DNA from: Candidatus Thorarchaeota archaeon | GTDB lineage: Archaea > Asgardarchaeota > Thorarchaeia > Thorarchaeales > Thorarchaeaceae | Direction of reading: 5' to 3' | Length of the DNA stretch: 35,620 nt | Assembly (NCBI GenBank): GCA_030593165.1 | Contig: JAUVHR010000003.1 | Span: 1-35,620 of the forward strand | In this document: positions 18,283 to 27,067 of the stretch, piece by piece | Position numbering within the stretch: position 1 is the stretch's first letter | How the letters are laid out: every line of letters starts with the position of its first letter | The notes under the pieces: model-generated | What the model was told of the DNA's origin: nothing | Databases searched by the model: none | What the model saw: the letters and a program-made list of their open reading frames with translations, nothing else | Position numbers and translations under genes: made by a program

Positions 18283-19816
18283 GGACGAAGACTTGGCTCG
18301 ATTCCCGCGAGAGTATAATATCATCATCAAGGACATCAGAAGTGTTGATGTTCTCTTCGGGTATTGTTATCCGTCCACATACAGAGCAGGAATGACTAGT
18401 CTTGCTATGCATCTATTCTATTCTGTCCTCAACTCCCGAGAGGATACATCCTGTGAACGATACTTCAGGTTTGATGTTCCGTCACCGGTGCGTTCGGTAG
18501 ATTCGGGACGGTCACTCAGAGACAATCACATAATCGGTTTCTCTCTTACGTACGAGGAAGATATTGTCAACTTGATCCATATGCTTGACCAAGGGAACAT
18601 TCCTATCAGAGCAGAAGAGCGAGGAACGGATTCGCCTCTTGTTATAGTGGGAGGACCTTCCGTGAGCGCCAATCCAGAACCCTATGTTGATTTCGTAGAT
18701 GTATTTGTTATTGGAGATGGTGATTTAGTAATCCACGAGATAGTGGACATCGTCAGAGACTCGGAATCAAGGTATGCTGCACTCGACAGCCTTGCAGAAG
18801 TAGAGGGCCTTTACGTTCCTAGTAGACAACAAGATAATGTGACTCGACTTGTTGTTGATGATCTTGACGCCCTATTTCATCCAACATCGCAGATTGTACC
18901 GGACGTGCCAGATGGGTCAGTATTGGAGCCTGTCTTTGGAAAGTCGCTTCTGGTAGAAGTCGCAAGAGGTTGTGGACATGCATGCAAGTTCTGTTTGGTG
19001 GGTCATGTTTGTCGACCACGTAGGGTGCGAACGCTGACTCGACTCAAATCAATAATCGAAGAGGGTCTTGCAAACACACCCGCTAAGAAGGTTTCACTTA
19101 TTGCATCCTCGCCTGGTGACATGGAACAACTTGAGGATCTTGTACATTGGATTGTTGGAAAAGGCCTAGAGGTTTCGGTGCCGTCACTTAGGGCTGACGA
19201 CGTGACCGAGGGCTTACTAGCGTCTCTTGTGAAGGGGGGGCAGCGTACACTTACCATTGCACCGGAAACTGGTTCTGAGTCATTGAGGAGAACTACTGGC
19301 AAAGGGTTAAGGGATAGTGACATAGAAACTGCTGTACAAATCGCATCTGCAGCTGGGTACAGGGCAATCAAGCTCTACTACATAGTGGGTCTTCCGGGTG
19401 AAACTGAAGACGACATAAAGGCAATAGCCCATATGACGAAGAGGATTGCAGAGATTTCAAACCTAAGAGTCACAGCCAATGTCAATCCATTCATTCCAAA
19501 GGCGCATACAAAGTGGCAGAGAAATGCACAACCCAGCCTCGAGCAGTTGCGAAAGAAGTTAAAGATCATAGATAACGAGCTTAGAAACGCGCGAAAGATA
19601 CAGTTTGAAGCGTTAGATCCCAGACGGGCAAGGATCCAAGCGGCTCTATCATTGGGAGATAGGAGCCTTGGAAGGGTCATCGAGAGAGCCGCTCAGTATA
19701 GTGGACTATCCGGATGGAGGCGAGCAGAGAAAGAAACAGGAGTGCCGTTCTTCGCTGTTGCAAATGACTCAGAACGTCTGAAAGGGAATCTGCCATGGGC
19801 TTTCATAAACCTTTGA
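18275..19816 (+). CDS. Radical SAM protein with N-terminal B12-binding-like domain
   Basis: A 513-aa protein. The N-terminal part (IIIKDIRSVDVLFGYCYPSTY, then IIGFSLTYEEDIVNLIHML and PLVIVGGPSVSANPEPYVDFVDVFVIGDG) has the pattern of a cobalamin-binding-like Rossmann domain. The radical SAM core begins VEVARGCGHACKFC (CxxxCxxC at about residues 233-240), binding 4Fe-4S and S-adenosylmethionine, with IAPETGSESLRR and YIVGLPGET downstream. It belongs to the large COG1032-like group, whose members do methylthiolation, methylation or ring chemistry; the substrate cannot be told. Tight coupling to the GlmU-like gene may hint at sugar or surface-polymer chemistry, but co-translation alone is weak evidence. 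Confidence 0.85.
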   Translation: MSEDEDLARFPREYNIIIKDIRSVDVLFGYCYPSTYRAGMTSLAMHLFYSVLNSREDTSCERYFRFDVPSPVRSVDSGRSLRDNHIIGFSLTYEEDIVNLIHMLDQGNIPIRAEERGTDSPLVIVGGPSVSANPEPYVDFVDVFVIGDGDLVIHEIVDIVRDSESRYAALDSLAEVEGLYVPSRQQDNVTRLVVDDLDALFHPTSQIVPDVPDGSVLEPVFGKSLLVEVARGCGHACKFCLVGHVCRPRRVRTLTRLKSIIEEGLANTPAKKVSLIASSPGDMEQLEDLVHWIVGKGLEVSVPSLRADDVTEGLLASLVKGGQRTLTIAPETGSESLRRTTGKGLRDSDIETAVQIASAAGYRAIKLYYIVGLPGETEDDIKAIAHMTKRIAEISNLRVTANVNPFIPKAHTKWQRNAQPSLEQLRKKLKIIDNELRNARKIQFEALDPRRARIQAALSLGDRSLGRVIERAAQYSGLSGWRRAEKETGVPFFAVANDSERLKGNLPWAFINL

Positions 19817-19931
19817 GGTTTTAGCGGTATGTCTAGCCATCAGCCCTAAGATTATAAGGCGTTTTTCAGAGGTATGTTTGGAACCCGCCTTGACTGACCA
19901 TGGCTTTGGGTTTTCGGTTCGGTGAAGACCG

Positions 19932-20270
19932 ATGGCCAAGGATAGAGAATTCAAAGAGAGTTTTCCAGTCCTTACTGAGGAGCTGGAAACTGGAACTACT
20001 AAACAACGCAAGATTGATGGTGTTCGTGGAATGGAAGAAGAGTCTGAACCGGTAAAGATCCGCTACACGCCTTCTGTGGTCGACTACATTAGAAGATGTG
20101 ACACAGACGAACAAGCCGTCGAGATTGTTGAGTACTTGTTGAAGCAAGGAGAGATTTCCCAGAAGGAAGCTAGGACGATAAAGTCCCAGTTGAGGGCTCA
20201 AGGGATAAGGAGCTTTGGCAGCAAGAAAGAGAGAGATCATTATTTGCACCATGGCGTAGAGCCCGAATGA
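19932..20270 (+). CDS. DUF2095-like archaeal protein
   Basis: A 112-aa charged protein. The N-terminal KDREFKESFPVLTEELETG, then RKIDGVRG and the conserved block YTPSVVDYIRRCDTDEQAVEIVEYLLKQGEI...EARTIKSQLRAQGIRSFGSKKERDHY, match the DUF2095 family (COG4345) as I remember it. Its function is unknown. The ATG at 19932 has GGTGA seven bases upstream, and a TATA-like AGATTATAAGG lies near 19848-19858. It is the first of three small genes on the plus strand that do not look related to one another. Confidence 0.75.
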   Translation: MAKDREFKESFPVLTEELETGTTKQRKIDGVRGMEEESEPVKIRYTPSVVDYIRRCDTDEQAVEIVEYLLKQGEISQKEARTIKSQLRAQGIRSFGSKKERDHYLHHGVEPE

Positions 20271-20416
20271 AGTAGATTGGTCAGCTATGATGACCTCACT
20301 TCAGAATCGATTATGAATTCAGCAACGGTATCACTAACTCGTTTTACGTGTTTATATCCCTTCGAAAGTACAATATTCTAGTAAACCAAGAGTAGTATAC
20401 TGGTGAGGTGCGGATA

Positions 20417-20785
20417 TTGGAAGGTGGGGGTAAGAAGAGAATAAGTGATACTAGAGGAAAACGAATTCGCAGAGAGATAACCAAGGACCTTGCTGCATAC
20501 GACCTGGCCGAATGGCAGAAGGCCTGTAAGGGGTTTGGACCCATCCACAATGACCATGAAACAAGAAGAGAATATTACGAAACCAATAGGTTCCGGCTAG
20601 AAGCAGCAAGGGAAATAGTAGATTTTGTAGGAGTGTGGGAGGAACATCTGAAGTCGGACTTCGAATCTGAACCCAGGACCGACATCAGGAAACGAATCAT
20701 TGCAGCAATAAGGGCTGCTCAGCGGAAGAAAAAAATGGAACTGGGTCTGTTAAATGCTGTAAAGCTAAGTGGCTTCAAGACTTGA
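20417..20785 (+). CDS. Small basic hypothetical protein
   Basis: I do not recognise this family. It has about 122 aa, is lysine/arginine-rich at both ends (KKRISDTRGKRIRREITKD, RAAQRKKKMELG) and mainly helical in between, with many Tyr and Trp. A GTG at 20408 is in frame, but the TTG at 20417 has GAGGTG six bases before it, so I prefer TTG. A TATA-like TTTATATC lies near 20350-20357. The basic, helical nature would suit nucleic acid binding, but no motif supports it. The next gene starts 27 bases after its stop. Confidence 0.55.
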   Translation: MEGGGKKRISDTRGKRIRREITKDLAAYDLAEWQKACKGFGPIHNDHETRREYYETNRFRLEAAREIVDFVGVWEEHLKSDFESEPRTDIRKRIIAAIRAAQRKKKMELGLLNAVKLSGFKT

Positions 20786-20812
20786 ATCAAATGGGCAGAC
20801 AATCCTGGGGAA

Positions 20813-21283
20813 TTGGCCAAGCAACGATTGTATAGGTCTAGAGAGAAAACAAAGAAACTGCAAGGCACGCCCACAAATGGAAGAAGAGAAAGAATGAAGA
20901 CTCTTGGTCAATACCAACCACCACGAGTGGAACTTGATAATGACTACCATATGCTGTCCAAAGATAGCATACTCCTAACGATTACTGTGTCGAATACGTT
21001 CATTCATCCATATCAGAATGTGGAACTTGGCATTAATCTGGACCCGCGGCTAAAAGTCAGAGAAGTGAGTCCATATGCGTGGGGGCCGAAGCTTGGCCGT
21101 ATCAAGATTGGGTTCCTTGAGGCGTCACTCGAAACTGTGTCGAAAGTGGCAACTGTGAAACTCCATATATCCATCCTAGAACCTGCTGACGAGTACAGTA
21201 TTGGAGGGAAGATAATCTATGATGACTGTGAGCAGGGCAGACAAGTGGAGATAGAATTGGAACAGGTGAAACTCACATTCTAA
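20813..21283 (+). CDS. Hypothetical protein with C-terminal beta-sandwich domain
   Basis: A 156-aa protein. A basic N-terminal tail of about 30 residues (KQRLYRSREKTKKLQG) is followed by a domain made largely of beta strands: SKDSILLTITVSNTF, HPYQNVELGINLDP, KVREVSPYAWG, KVATVKLHISILEP, YSIGGKIIYDD, RQVEIELEQVKLTF. The pattern (a strand with asymmetric turns, a conserved-looking GPK-LG-I turn, then KIIYDD-G) resembles the Ig-like sandwich domains found in archaeal envelope and accessory proteins and in coat appendages. I cannot choose between them. The start is TTG at 20813 (no in-frame ATG upstream; weak Shine-Dalgarno), which is uncertain; ATG at the MKTLGQY position is an alternative. Its stop codon overlaps that of the convergent gene. 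Confidence 0.55.
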   Translation: MAKQRLYRSREKTKKLQGTPTNGRRERMKTLGQYQPPRVELDNDYHMLSKDSILLTITVSNTFIHPYQNVELGINLDPRLKVREVSPYAWGPKLGRIKIGFLEASLETVSKVATVKLHISILEPADEYSIGGKIIYDDCEQGRQVEIELEQVKLTF

Positions 21284-21993
21284 GCACTATAGGACAGACC
21301 ACCAAGCTTGTGGAAAACACGTTTGAAGTATTCAGGATTGGACCATTGTATGACTTCTTTGAGTGGATTGGCTTGATTTAGGGCAAAGGTGGCTAGGATT
21401 CTGAGAAGGTCCCCCTTGAAACCTGCTATTCCATGAATCTTGTGACCGCTTCTGGAGTACGATTTTATAGTTTCGCGATTAGCTGGAAGTCTTACCACTC
21501 TGGCGTGATGTTGTTTACCTCCAAATTTCACTAAGGTGCTCCCCTCTTTTGGAGTCCAGTCATCTCCGAGTGCAATAAGATAATCCTTACCCAATGCCAG
21601 ATAGATGAGATGAAATTCTCCCTCACAAAGGCTTCGAAAGTCTGTGGCAATGGACAAAGCCGTCGAGCGTTTTAGGATTTCAGCAATCCTCATTCCGGCA
21701 AAAGTGCATTGGTAGGGAGGCACTAGGTCCTCTTCGCGTAAGATGCCAAAACCTGCGGAAACAATCGAGAGTTCAACATCAAGTCCTTGGATTGACCGCA
21801 GTCTGTCAACACCCTTTACCAGTTCTCTGGATTGATTTCCTGTATACATGTCCCGGGCTGGAGCAATCTTGTCTGGAAACTGCTTCTTCAACACTTCAAT
21901 TGATTTCCCGGATGAGATCTCTTCACATGTTGGTGCATCTAGGCCGTGATGACGTTTATGTTTGCCACAGCTGCCAACAACAAGTATCTTCAT
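21280..21993 (-). CDS. DUF6884-like protein
   Basis: A 237-aa protein. The N-terminal half has VVGSCGKHKRH, PDKIAPARDMYTGNQSREL, LDVELSIVSAGFGILREEDLVPPYQCTF. This combination (a Cys-Gly-Lys turn, PARDMYTG, then an S-A-x-x-G-L/I segment) resembles the DUF6884/YaaA-like group of alpha-beta proteins, whose molecular role is unsettled; some members sit in nucleic-acid modification or stress loci. The C-terminal half carries GKDYLIALGDDW and is less familiar. ATG start at 21993. It stands 105 bp after the atpB stop, in the same direction, and its own stop overlaps that of the convergent gene. No ATPase role should be assumed. Confidence 0.55.
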   Translation of the reverse strand: MKILVVGSCGKHKRHHGLDAPTCEEISSGKSIEVLKKQFPDKIAPARDMYTGNQSRELVKGVDRLRSIQGLDVELSIVSAGFGILREEDLVPPYQCTFAGMRIAEILKRSTALSIATDFRSLCEGEFHLIYLALGKDYLIALGDDWTPKEGSTLVKFGGKQHHARVVRLPANRETIKSYSRSGHKIHGIAGFKGDLLRILATFALNQANPLKEVIQWSNPEYFKRVFHKLGGLSYSA

Positions 21994-22098
21994 AGTGCCC
22001 CCTCGTAGTCGAACTAGTTAGTTTTCACTTACCTGTTTTGTCCCGATGTAATAAGCGGCACACTAATGCGTGAGCAAGAAGAAATTCAAAATGAGAGT

Positions 22099-23499
22099 CT
22101 AGGAGGGTTTGTATGCCCCTCGCTCTCTTGCCCATGCGATTGTAGCAGGATCGCATCTCTTGAGCTCACGCTCTGGGAACTCACTCAAGAGGTTCCAGCC
22201 AATATCAAGGGTCTGTTCAAAGGAACGGTCTTCAAACTCTCCTTGTCTGATGAAATCGCTCTCAAACAGGTCAGCGAACTTCAGATACTTCTGATCTCGT
22301 TCGGTAAGAGCCTCAGACCCAACAACTGCGACAAGGTCTCTTAGGTCTCGACCTTCTGAGTAGCCATAATATAGCTGCGCTTGAATCTCTTGGTGGTCAA
22401 ACCGAGTCATGCCTTCTCCAATACCCTCCTTCATAAGACGACTCAGGGATGGACCTGGATCAATCGGGGGGTAAACCCCTCGTCTATGTAGTCCACGGGC
22501 CACAATCATCTGGCCCTCTGTGATGTATCCTGAGAGGTCAGGGATTGGATGAGTCATATCATCTTGTGGCATGGTCAAGATTGGCATTTGAGTAATTGTG
22601 CCCTTGCGACCATGTATACGACCTGCCCGTTCATAGATTAGGCTTAAGTCGGTGTAGAGGTAACCGGGGTACCCTCGACGTCCGGGAACCTCTGAACGTG
22701 CTGCACTAATCTCACGGAGCGCCTCAGCATAGTTCGTCATGTCTGTAAGTATAACAAGTACGTGCATGTCTGACTCATACGCCAAGTATTCGGCCGCAGT
22801 CAATGCTACGCGTGGGGTGATGATTCGCTCGATAGCAGGGTCGTTGGCAAGATTGAGAAAAAGGGCGGTGTGCTCCAAAGCACCAGTTTCCTCAAATGAG
22901 TCCATGAAGTACTGTGCCTCAGTTGCAGTGATTCCCATGGCAGCAAACACAATGGCGAAGTCTCCTTCCTCTCCAGGAATCTTGGCCTGTCTTACAATCT
23001 GTGCTGCAATACGATTGTGTGGCAATCCCGACCCTGAAAATATTGGGAGCTTCTGCCCTCTGACAAGCGTATTCAATCCATCAATCACTGAAAGCCCCGT
23101 CTGAATGGGCTGACGTGTGTATTGTCGTGCATAGGGATTGATGGGGGAGCCATTGATGTCCCAATGATCCTCTGCTGTAAGGGGAGGACCTTTGTCTAGT
23201 GGACGGCCCGACCCGTCAAGAACTCGTCCCAGAATCTCGGTGGATACTGCGAGTTTCAGGGTTTCTCCGGTGAACCGGACAGCAGTCACGTCTGTATCAA
23301 GCCCTCTCGTTCCCTCGAAAACTTGAATGATTGCTCTACCTCGTCCAGTTTCCAAGACCGTTCCGGTTAGTAGCTCACCGGTAGGTGACCGTATCCGGAC
23401 CACCTCATTGTATGCAACATTATGAGTGTTCTCGATAATAAGAAGCGGACCACTAACTTCCTTGACTGTACGATAAACGATTGAAGACTCCTTTGACAT
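22099..23499 (-). CDS. atpB: A-type ATP synthase subunit B
   Basis: The regulatory, non-catalytic nucleotide-binding subunit of the A1A0 ATP synthase head; 466 aa is a normal length. The beta-barrel start [15 protein letters not shown], the [12 protein letters not shown] turn, the degenerate P-loop GSGLPHN (lacking the catalytic Lys, as in all B subunits), and [30 protein letters not shown] are all present. The N- and C-terminal regions are complete. It is separated from atpA by a membrane-protein gene and a uracil-DNA glycosylase gene, and no subunit D follows; the next gene is a DUF6884-like protein. It has its own short spacer (92 bp) with AT-rich stretches on the minus strand, so it may have its own promoter. 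Confidence 0.97.
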   Translation of the reverse strand: MSKESSIVYRTVKEVSGPLLIIENTHNVAYNEVVRIRSPTGELLTGTVLETGRGRAIIQVFEGTRGLDTDVTAVRFTGETLKLAVSTEILGRVLDGSGRPLDKGPPLTAEDHWDINGSPINPYARQYTRQPIQTGLSVIDGLNTLVRGQKLPIFSGSGLPHNRIAAQIVRQAKIPGEEGDFAIVFAAMGITATEAQYFMDSFEETGALEHTALFLNLANDPAIERIITPRVALTAAEYLAYESDMHVLVILTDMTNYAEALREISAARSEVPGRRGYPGYLYTDLSLIYERAGRIHGRKGTITQMPILTMPQDDMTHPIPDLSGYITEGQMIVARGLHRRGVYPPIDPGPSLSRLMKEGIGEGMTRFDHQEIQAQLYYGYSEGRDLRDLVAVVGSEALTERDQKYLKFADLFESDFIRQGEFEDRSFEQTLDIGWNLLSEFPERELKRCDPATIAWARERGAYKPS

Positions 23500-23591
23500 T
23501 TCAGAGACCGTCCGGAGTGGTCTGTGTGACCGATTTCAAGCATAAGTTAATTCTCTGGTTAAAAGAGTTACGAACAGTATGCAGATGAAAT

Positions 23592-24113
23592 TCACAACCA
23601 AGGAGAAACGTGGAGAAACACCAAGACAGGTGCAAGCATGAGAGCTCGGACCATCAGCGACCGACCTTTGGAGTTCAGTTCACTTGATGATGGCACAAAG
23701 TAGAGGATAGCACCCGAGAGCATACCTATTGCTGCAAGTGTATCACCGAATGAGAGTAACAGAGCAATGAGTTCTGAGTCAGTCAAATCACTAAAACCAG
23801 CCCAGGCTAGTGTTGCCTCGGTTAGTGTGGGGGCCTCGATTCCTGCAATCCCAGATACCAGATGGAGCACATGGGGACCTACAAGATAGAGGATGATTCC
23901 CAGAACGACCAATGTCTTTGCGAAACCGTCACTCAGGCCAGTGAGGTACACCATGAAACCAAGAAGAACAAACAGGAGATAGCCACGAAGAGTGAGCGCT
24001 AGGAAGATGTTCAGTATCTGACTTATTGTTTCTGACCAGAAAGGGAATGGTGTGTCATCAATTGGTAACTGAAGGAGCAGCACCATAAGTGCCTGAGTGC
24101 ATTGCGATTTCAC
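23592..24113 (-). CDS. Hypothetical membrane protein between ATPase A and B genes
   Basis: A 173-aa protein with about four hydrophobic segments: residues 31-60 (one or two passes), 65-88, 115-140 and 152-171. It is poor in charge, with no Cys pairs or recognisable motifs. The GTG at 24113 is used. ATG at 24086 (MVLLLQLPID) is an alternative; neither has a good Shine-Dalgarno. Its place in the ATPase gene run is suggestive, but it does not look like subunit K (c-ring) or I, since it has no paired helix hairpin with a central Glu. I would not assign it to the ATPase. Family unknown. Confidence 0.5.
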   Translation of the reverse strand: MKSQCTQALMVLLLQLPIDDTPFPFWSETISQILNIFLALTLRGYLLFVLLGFMVYLTGLSDGFAKTLVVLGIILYLVGPHVLHLVSGIAGIEAPTLTEATLAWAGFSDLTDSELIALLLSFGDTLAAIGMLSGAILYFVPSSSELNSKGRSLMVRALMLAPVLVFLHVSPWL

Positions 24114-24137
24114 ATTATCACATTGGTATGAGTGAAT

Positions 24138-24701
24138 TTAATCGCCACTCAGCCCCAACTCGATTCTCAGACGTTCAAAGTCTTCCTCCATAGTCTTCTT
24201 CAGTGATGGAAACCTGAGAGCAGCTGCAGGATGATATGTCATGAAGTAGGTTTGGGCGTTTCCATTGTAGAATCGACCGTGAGCGTCGGCAACCTTCCAA
24301 GGGCCAATTATGGTAGAGATTGCTACACCACCAAGAAGAACGGCGACATCCGGGCAAATCAAATCGAGTTGGCGCTCAAGATGGGGCAAACAAGCATTAA
24401 TCTCAGTTCGGTTTGGTGTTCGGTTCTTAGGTGGCCGGGACTTCAGGATTGATGTGATGAAGACCTCCTCCCTAGAAAGACCAATCTTCTCTATCATCGA
24501 TATTAGGAGTATCCCGGAACGTCCAACAAAAGGGCGACCGAGCTCGTCCTCCTTTGCACCTGGGGCTTCTCCTATGAACATGACCCGCGCGTTGAAGGGA
24601 CCCTCACCTGGCACGGCGTTCATTCTGGTCTTGTGTAAAGGACACTTTGTACATGACACAATCTGCTCATGAAGAAGCCTGAGCTCTTTTTCTGAATTCA
24701 T
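24138..24701 (-). CDS. Uracil-DNA glycosylase, family 4-like
   Basis: A DNA repair enzyme that removes uracil from DNA. Visible motifs, numbered from ATG 24701: C17-x-x-C20 (SCTKCPLH), active-site GEAPGAKEDE (residues 44-53), FVGRSG, KSRPPKNRTPNRTEINAC104LPHLERQ, and the HPAAAL loop at 157-162. Family 4 glycosylases bind a 4Fe-4S cluster with four Cys, one of them in the KCRPP stretch. Here that position reads KSRPP (Ser88, codon TCC). ATG at 24701 gives a normal family start. The TTG at 24725 adds eight residues with no similarity to the family. A TATA-like stretch near 24731-24738 would make the mRNA nearly leaderless. It lies between the ATPase A gene and the membrane-protein gene. Confidence 0.85.
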   Translation of the reverse strand: MNSEKELRLLHEQIVSCTKCPLHKTRMNAVPGEGPFNARVMFIGEAPGAKEDELGRPFVGRSGILLISMIEKIGLSREEVFITSILKSRPPKNRTPNRTEINACLPHLERQLDLICPDVAVLLGGVAISTIIGPWKVADAHGRFYNGNAQTYFMTYHPAAALRFPSLKKTMEEDFERLRIELGLSGD

Positions 24702-24832
24702 CTCAAGTGTATATGGGGGCAACACGAATAAGGTCCACGTTTTGTGTCCCTAGATTATTGAATCTTGTAAGAGATCAACTGGTGACATCTGTCGCGAGAA
24801 AGGTGGAACACAGAAGGTTCTTGCGGGTTCAC

Positions 24833-26632
24833 TCATTCGGGAATTGTAGGAGATGGGTTTTCAGTATCGCTATGAAGTGCCTCGAACTCACGGTCCATCT
24901 TCTTCTCAATAGCGTCCATTGTTTTTTCATAGGAATCCCAGGGAGTAATCTTCATCCTAGCAATGTTATCAAGAACACTGAACTCGAGAATCCTCCTAAC
25001 ACTCACACCCGTTTCAACGGCTTTTGCCATGTAGTTCGAGAATTTGACGATGATTCTCAGCATTCTGTAGGTCTTGCCAATTGGACAATAGGTGTCAACC
25101 TCATGAAGAGCGCTCTGGGTAAGGAAATCCTCCTTGATCATTCGGGCTGCTTCTAGGATTGCACGTTCAGACTCAGGAAGTGCATCGGGTCCAACAAGCT
25201 GGACGATTTCTCTTAGCTCTTGGTCCTTCTGAAGAAGGGCCATGGCCTCAATCACGAGGTCAGGCCAGTCAGCGCCAAGGTGTTCCCTATGCCAAGCCTC
25301 AAGGGTCGTCATATACAGGGAATAGCTTGTCAGGGTGTTGATAGCCGGGAAGAATCTGCGAGCGGCTAGATCCTTATCCAATGCCCAGAATACCTTGACA
25401 ATTCGTAGTGTGGCCTGTGTGACCGGTTCAGAGAAGTCGCCACCAGGTGGTGAAACTGCGCCACATATTGTAATTGAGCCCAAGCGCGTATCAGAGCCTA
25501 GAGCTTGAACCCGTCCACCCCTCTCGTAGAACTGCGCAAGCCTTGAACCGAGATATGCGGGGTAACCTTCCTCTGAGGGCAGTTGACCAAGACGTCCTGA
25601 AATCTCACGAAGTGCCTCAGCCCATCTTGATGTCGAGTCGGCCATTAGTGCTACGTCGAATCCTTGGTCACGGAAATACTCGGCAATTGTGACTGCCACA
25701 TAGATTGATGCTTCACGAGCTGCAACGGGCATGTTCGACGTGTTCGCAATCAGAACAGTCCGTTCCATCAATGGGCGACCGCTCTTAGGATCTTTCAGGT
25801 GGGGCCATTCCTCAAGAGCCTCTGTCATCTCATTTCCGCGTTCACCGCATCCTACATAGACAACTACCTGTGCATCGGCCCACTTCGCAAACTGGTGAAG
25901 TGTAACTGTCTTTCCAGTACCAAAGCCACCCGGGATAGCTCCAGTGCCGCCCTTTGCTTGTGGCATGAATGTATCGATAACTCTCTGTCCCGTTATCAGT
26001 GGAGTGTTGAACGCTTCACGCTCCTTGAACATTCGGCCAACCCGGACAGGGGTTTTCTGCAACATGATTACATCATGGACGGTTCCATGACCGTCCTTCA
26101 CCTTGCAGATGGTTTCAACAATAGTATAGTCCGCCTTGTTCGCAATCTCTACAATCTCTCCCTCAACACCTAAAGGAATCAAAATCTTTGATGTGATTAT
26201 GCCGGTTTCCGGTACCTCACCAATTACGTCCCCCGGAACCACCATTGCTCCCGTCTTTGCTAGAGGGGTGAATTTCCATTTCTTCTCCTTGTCGAGACCC
26301 TCAACCGTTAGACCACGTGAGATGAAATCTCCCGAAATCTCCTTTAATTCTGGAAGCGGACGCTGAATACCATCGAATATCGAACCAAGCAAACCGGGTC
26401 CAAGTTCAACTGAGAGCGTGTCGCCGGTTGAAGTGACGGGCTCGCCAGGAGCGAGACCAGATGTTTCTTCGTAGACTTGCACAGTGCAAGTGTTGTCACC
26501 CACCTCAATAACTTCGCCTATAAGCTTCTCATGGCCGACACGGACAACCTCATACATTCGTACGGATGGCAAACCGTCACACTTCACAACTGGACCTGAG
26601 ATACTTTCGATACTCCCGGTGTCCTTGGTCAT
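24833..26632 (-). CDS. atpA: A-type ATP synthase subunit A (catalytic)
   Basis: Catalytic subunit of the A1A0 ATP synthase head, 599 aa, with no intein. P-loop GGFGTGKT near residue 235, the long non-homologous region (GLTVEGLDKEKKWKF, VPETGIITSKILIP), NTSNMPVAAREASIY, and [32 protein letters not shown] are intact. The ATG at 26632 has AGGAGT at a good distance (ATAAGGAGTTACAAT). It follows atpF by 26 bp, so F and A are co-transcribed. The next gene downstream is uracil-DNA glycosylase, not subunit B. Confidence 0.97.
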   Translation of the reverse strand: MTKDTGSIESISGPVVKCDGLPSVRMYEVVRVGHEKLIGEVIEVGDNTCTVQVYEETSGLAPGEPVTSTGDTLSVELGPGLLGSIFDGIQRPLPELKEISGDFISRGLTVEGLDKEKKWKFTPLAKTGAMVVPGDVIGEVPETGIITSKILIPLGVEGEIVEIANKADYTIVETICKVKDGHGTVHDVIMLQKTPVRVGRMFKEREAFNTPLITGQRVIDTFMPQAKGGTGAIPGGFGTGKTVTLHQFAKWADAQVVVYVGCGERGNEMTEALEEWPHLKDPKSGRPLMERTVLIANTSNMPVAAREASIYVAVTIAEYFRDQGFDVALMADSTSRWAEALREISGRLGQLPSEEGYPAYLGSRLAQFYERGGRVQALGSDTRLGSITICGAVSPPGGDFSEPVTQATLRIVKVFWALDKDLAARRFFPAINTLTSYSLYMTTLEAWHREHLGADWPDLVIEAMALLQKDQELREIVQLVGPDALPESERAILEAARMIKEDFLTQSALHEVDTYCPIGKTYRMLRIIVKFSNYMAKAVETGVSVRRILEFSVLDNIARMKITPWDSYEKTMDAIEKKMDREFEALHSDTENPSPTIPE

Positions 26633-26658
26633 TATTGTAACTCCTTATTCTGGATGGG

Positions 26659-26982
26659 CTATATATTGATCTCGATCCCGACTGCTCTACGTATGAGTTC
26701 CTTAAGTACGACCTCATAGGTCCCGGTGGACCCATTTCTGTCTGGGATAAGTAGGATTACTGGAACAGGGGCCTCGGAAAGCTCGATTATCGTGCTCTCC
26801 ACTTGTTTTGCCAGTGATTCGGTTATTAGGATGAGTCCAATACTTGAGTTTCGGAAGTACTCAAGCAAACATCTTTTCGTTTCCTCGGGTGATTTCGGAA
26901 CTGAACATACGTGGACTCCAACCATTTTGAAACCCGTGACAGTATCTCTGTCACCAATTGCAGCAATTTCATCACTAGGTAT
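26659..26982 (-). CDS. atpF: A-type ATP synthase subunit F, apparently starting at AUA
   Basis: Subunit F is the small stalk-associated regulatory subunit. From the first canonical start (ATG 26925) the protein is 88 aa (MVGVHVCSV...IEINI) and lacks the family N-terminus. In frame upstream, 26926-26979 encode PSDEIAAIGDRDTVTGFK, which is that conserved N-terminus (IxVIGDRDTVTGF class). The frame closes at TAG 26995-26997. Between, no ATG, GTG or TTG occurs in frame. The codon ATA at 26980-26982 follows TAGGAGG (26991-26997) by exactly eight bases. I therefore place the start at ATA, giving 107 aa, the normal size. A sequence error converting ATG to ATA is the alternative. The downstream helix and the ITESLAKQVESTIIEL and VPVILLIPD elements are intact. 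Confidence 0.8.
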   Translation of the reverse strand: MPSDEIAAIGDRDTVTGFKMVGVHVCSVPKSPEETKRCLLEYFRNSSIGLILITESLAKQVESTIIELSEAPVPVILLIPDRNGSTGTYEVVLKELIRRAVGIEINI

Positions 26983-27067
26983 TTGGAGGGCCTCCTAGAT
27001 AGTCGGGTTCGAAATGAGCTGAAATCGCCCGCTAAAAAGCATTTGCAAAGTGTATAGGACCGTGGAA

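Noticed and set aside
20287-20325. Perfect box C (ATGATGA) in the spacer before the 20417 gene
   Set aside because: No CTGA box D or D' follows at a usable distance, and no flanking terminal stem is seen.
27000-27067. tRNA T-loop-like GGGTTCGAAA
   Set aside because: No D-arm, anticodon arm or acceptor pairing on either side.
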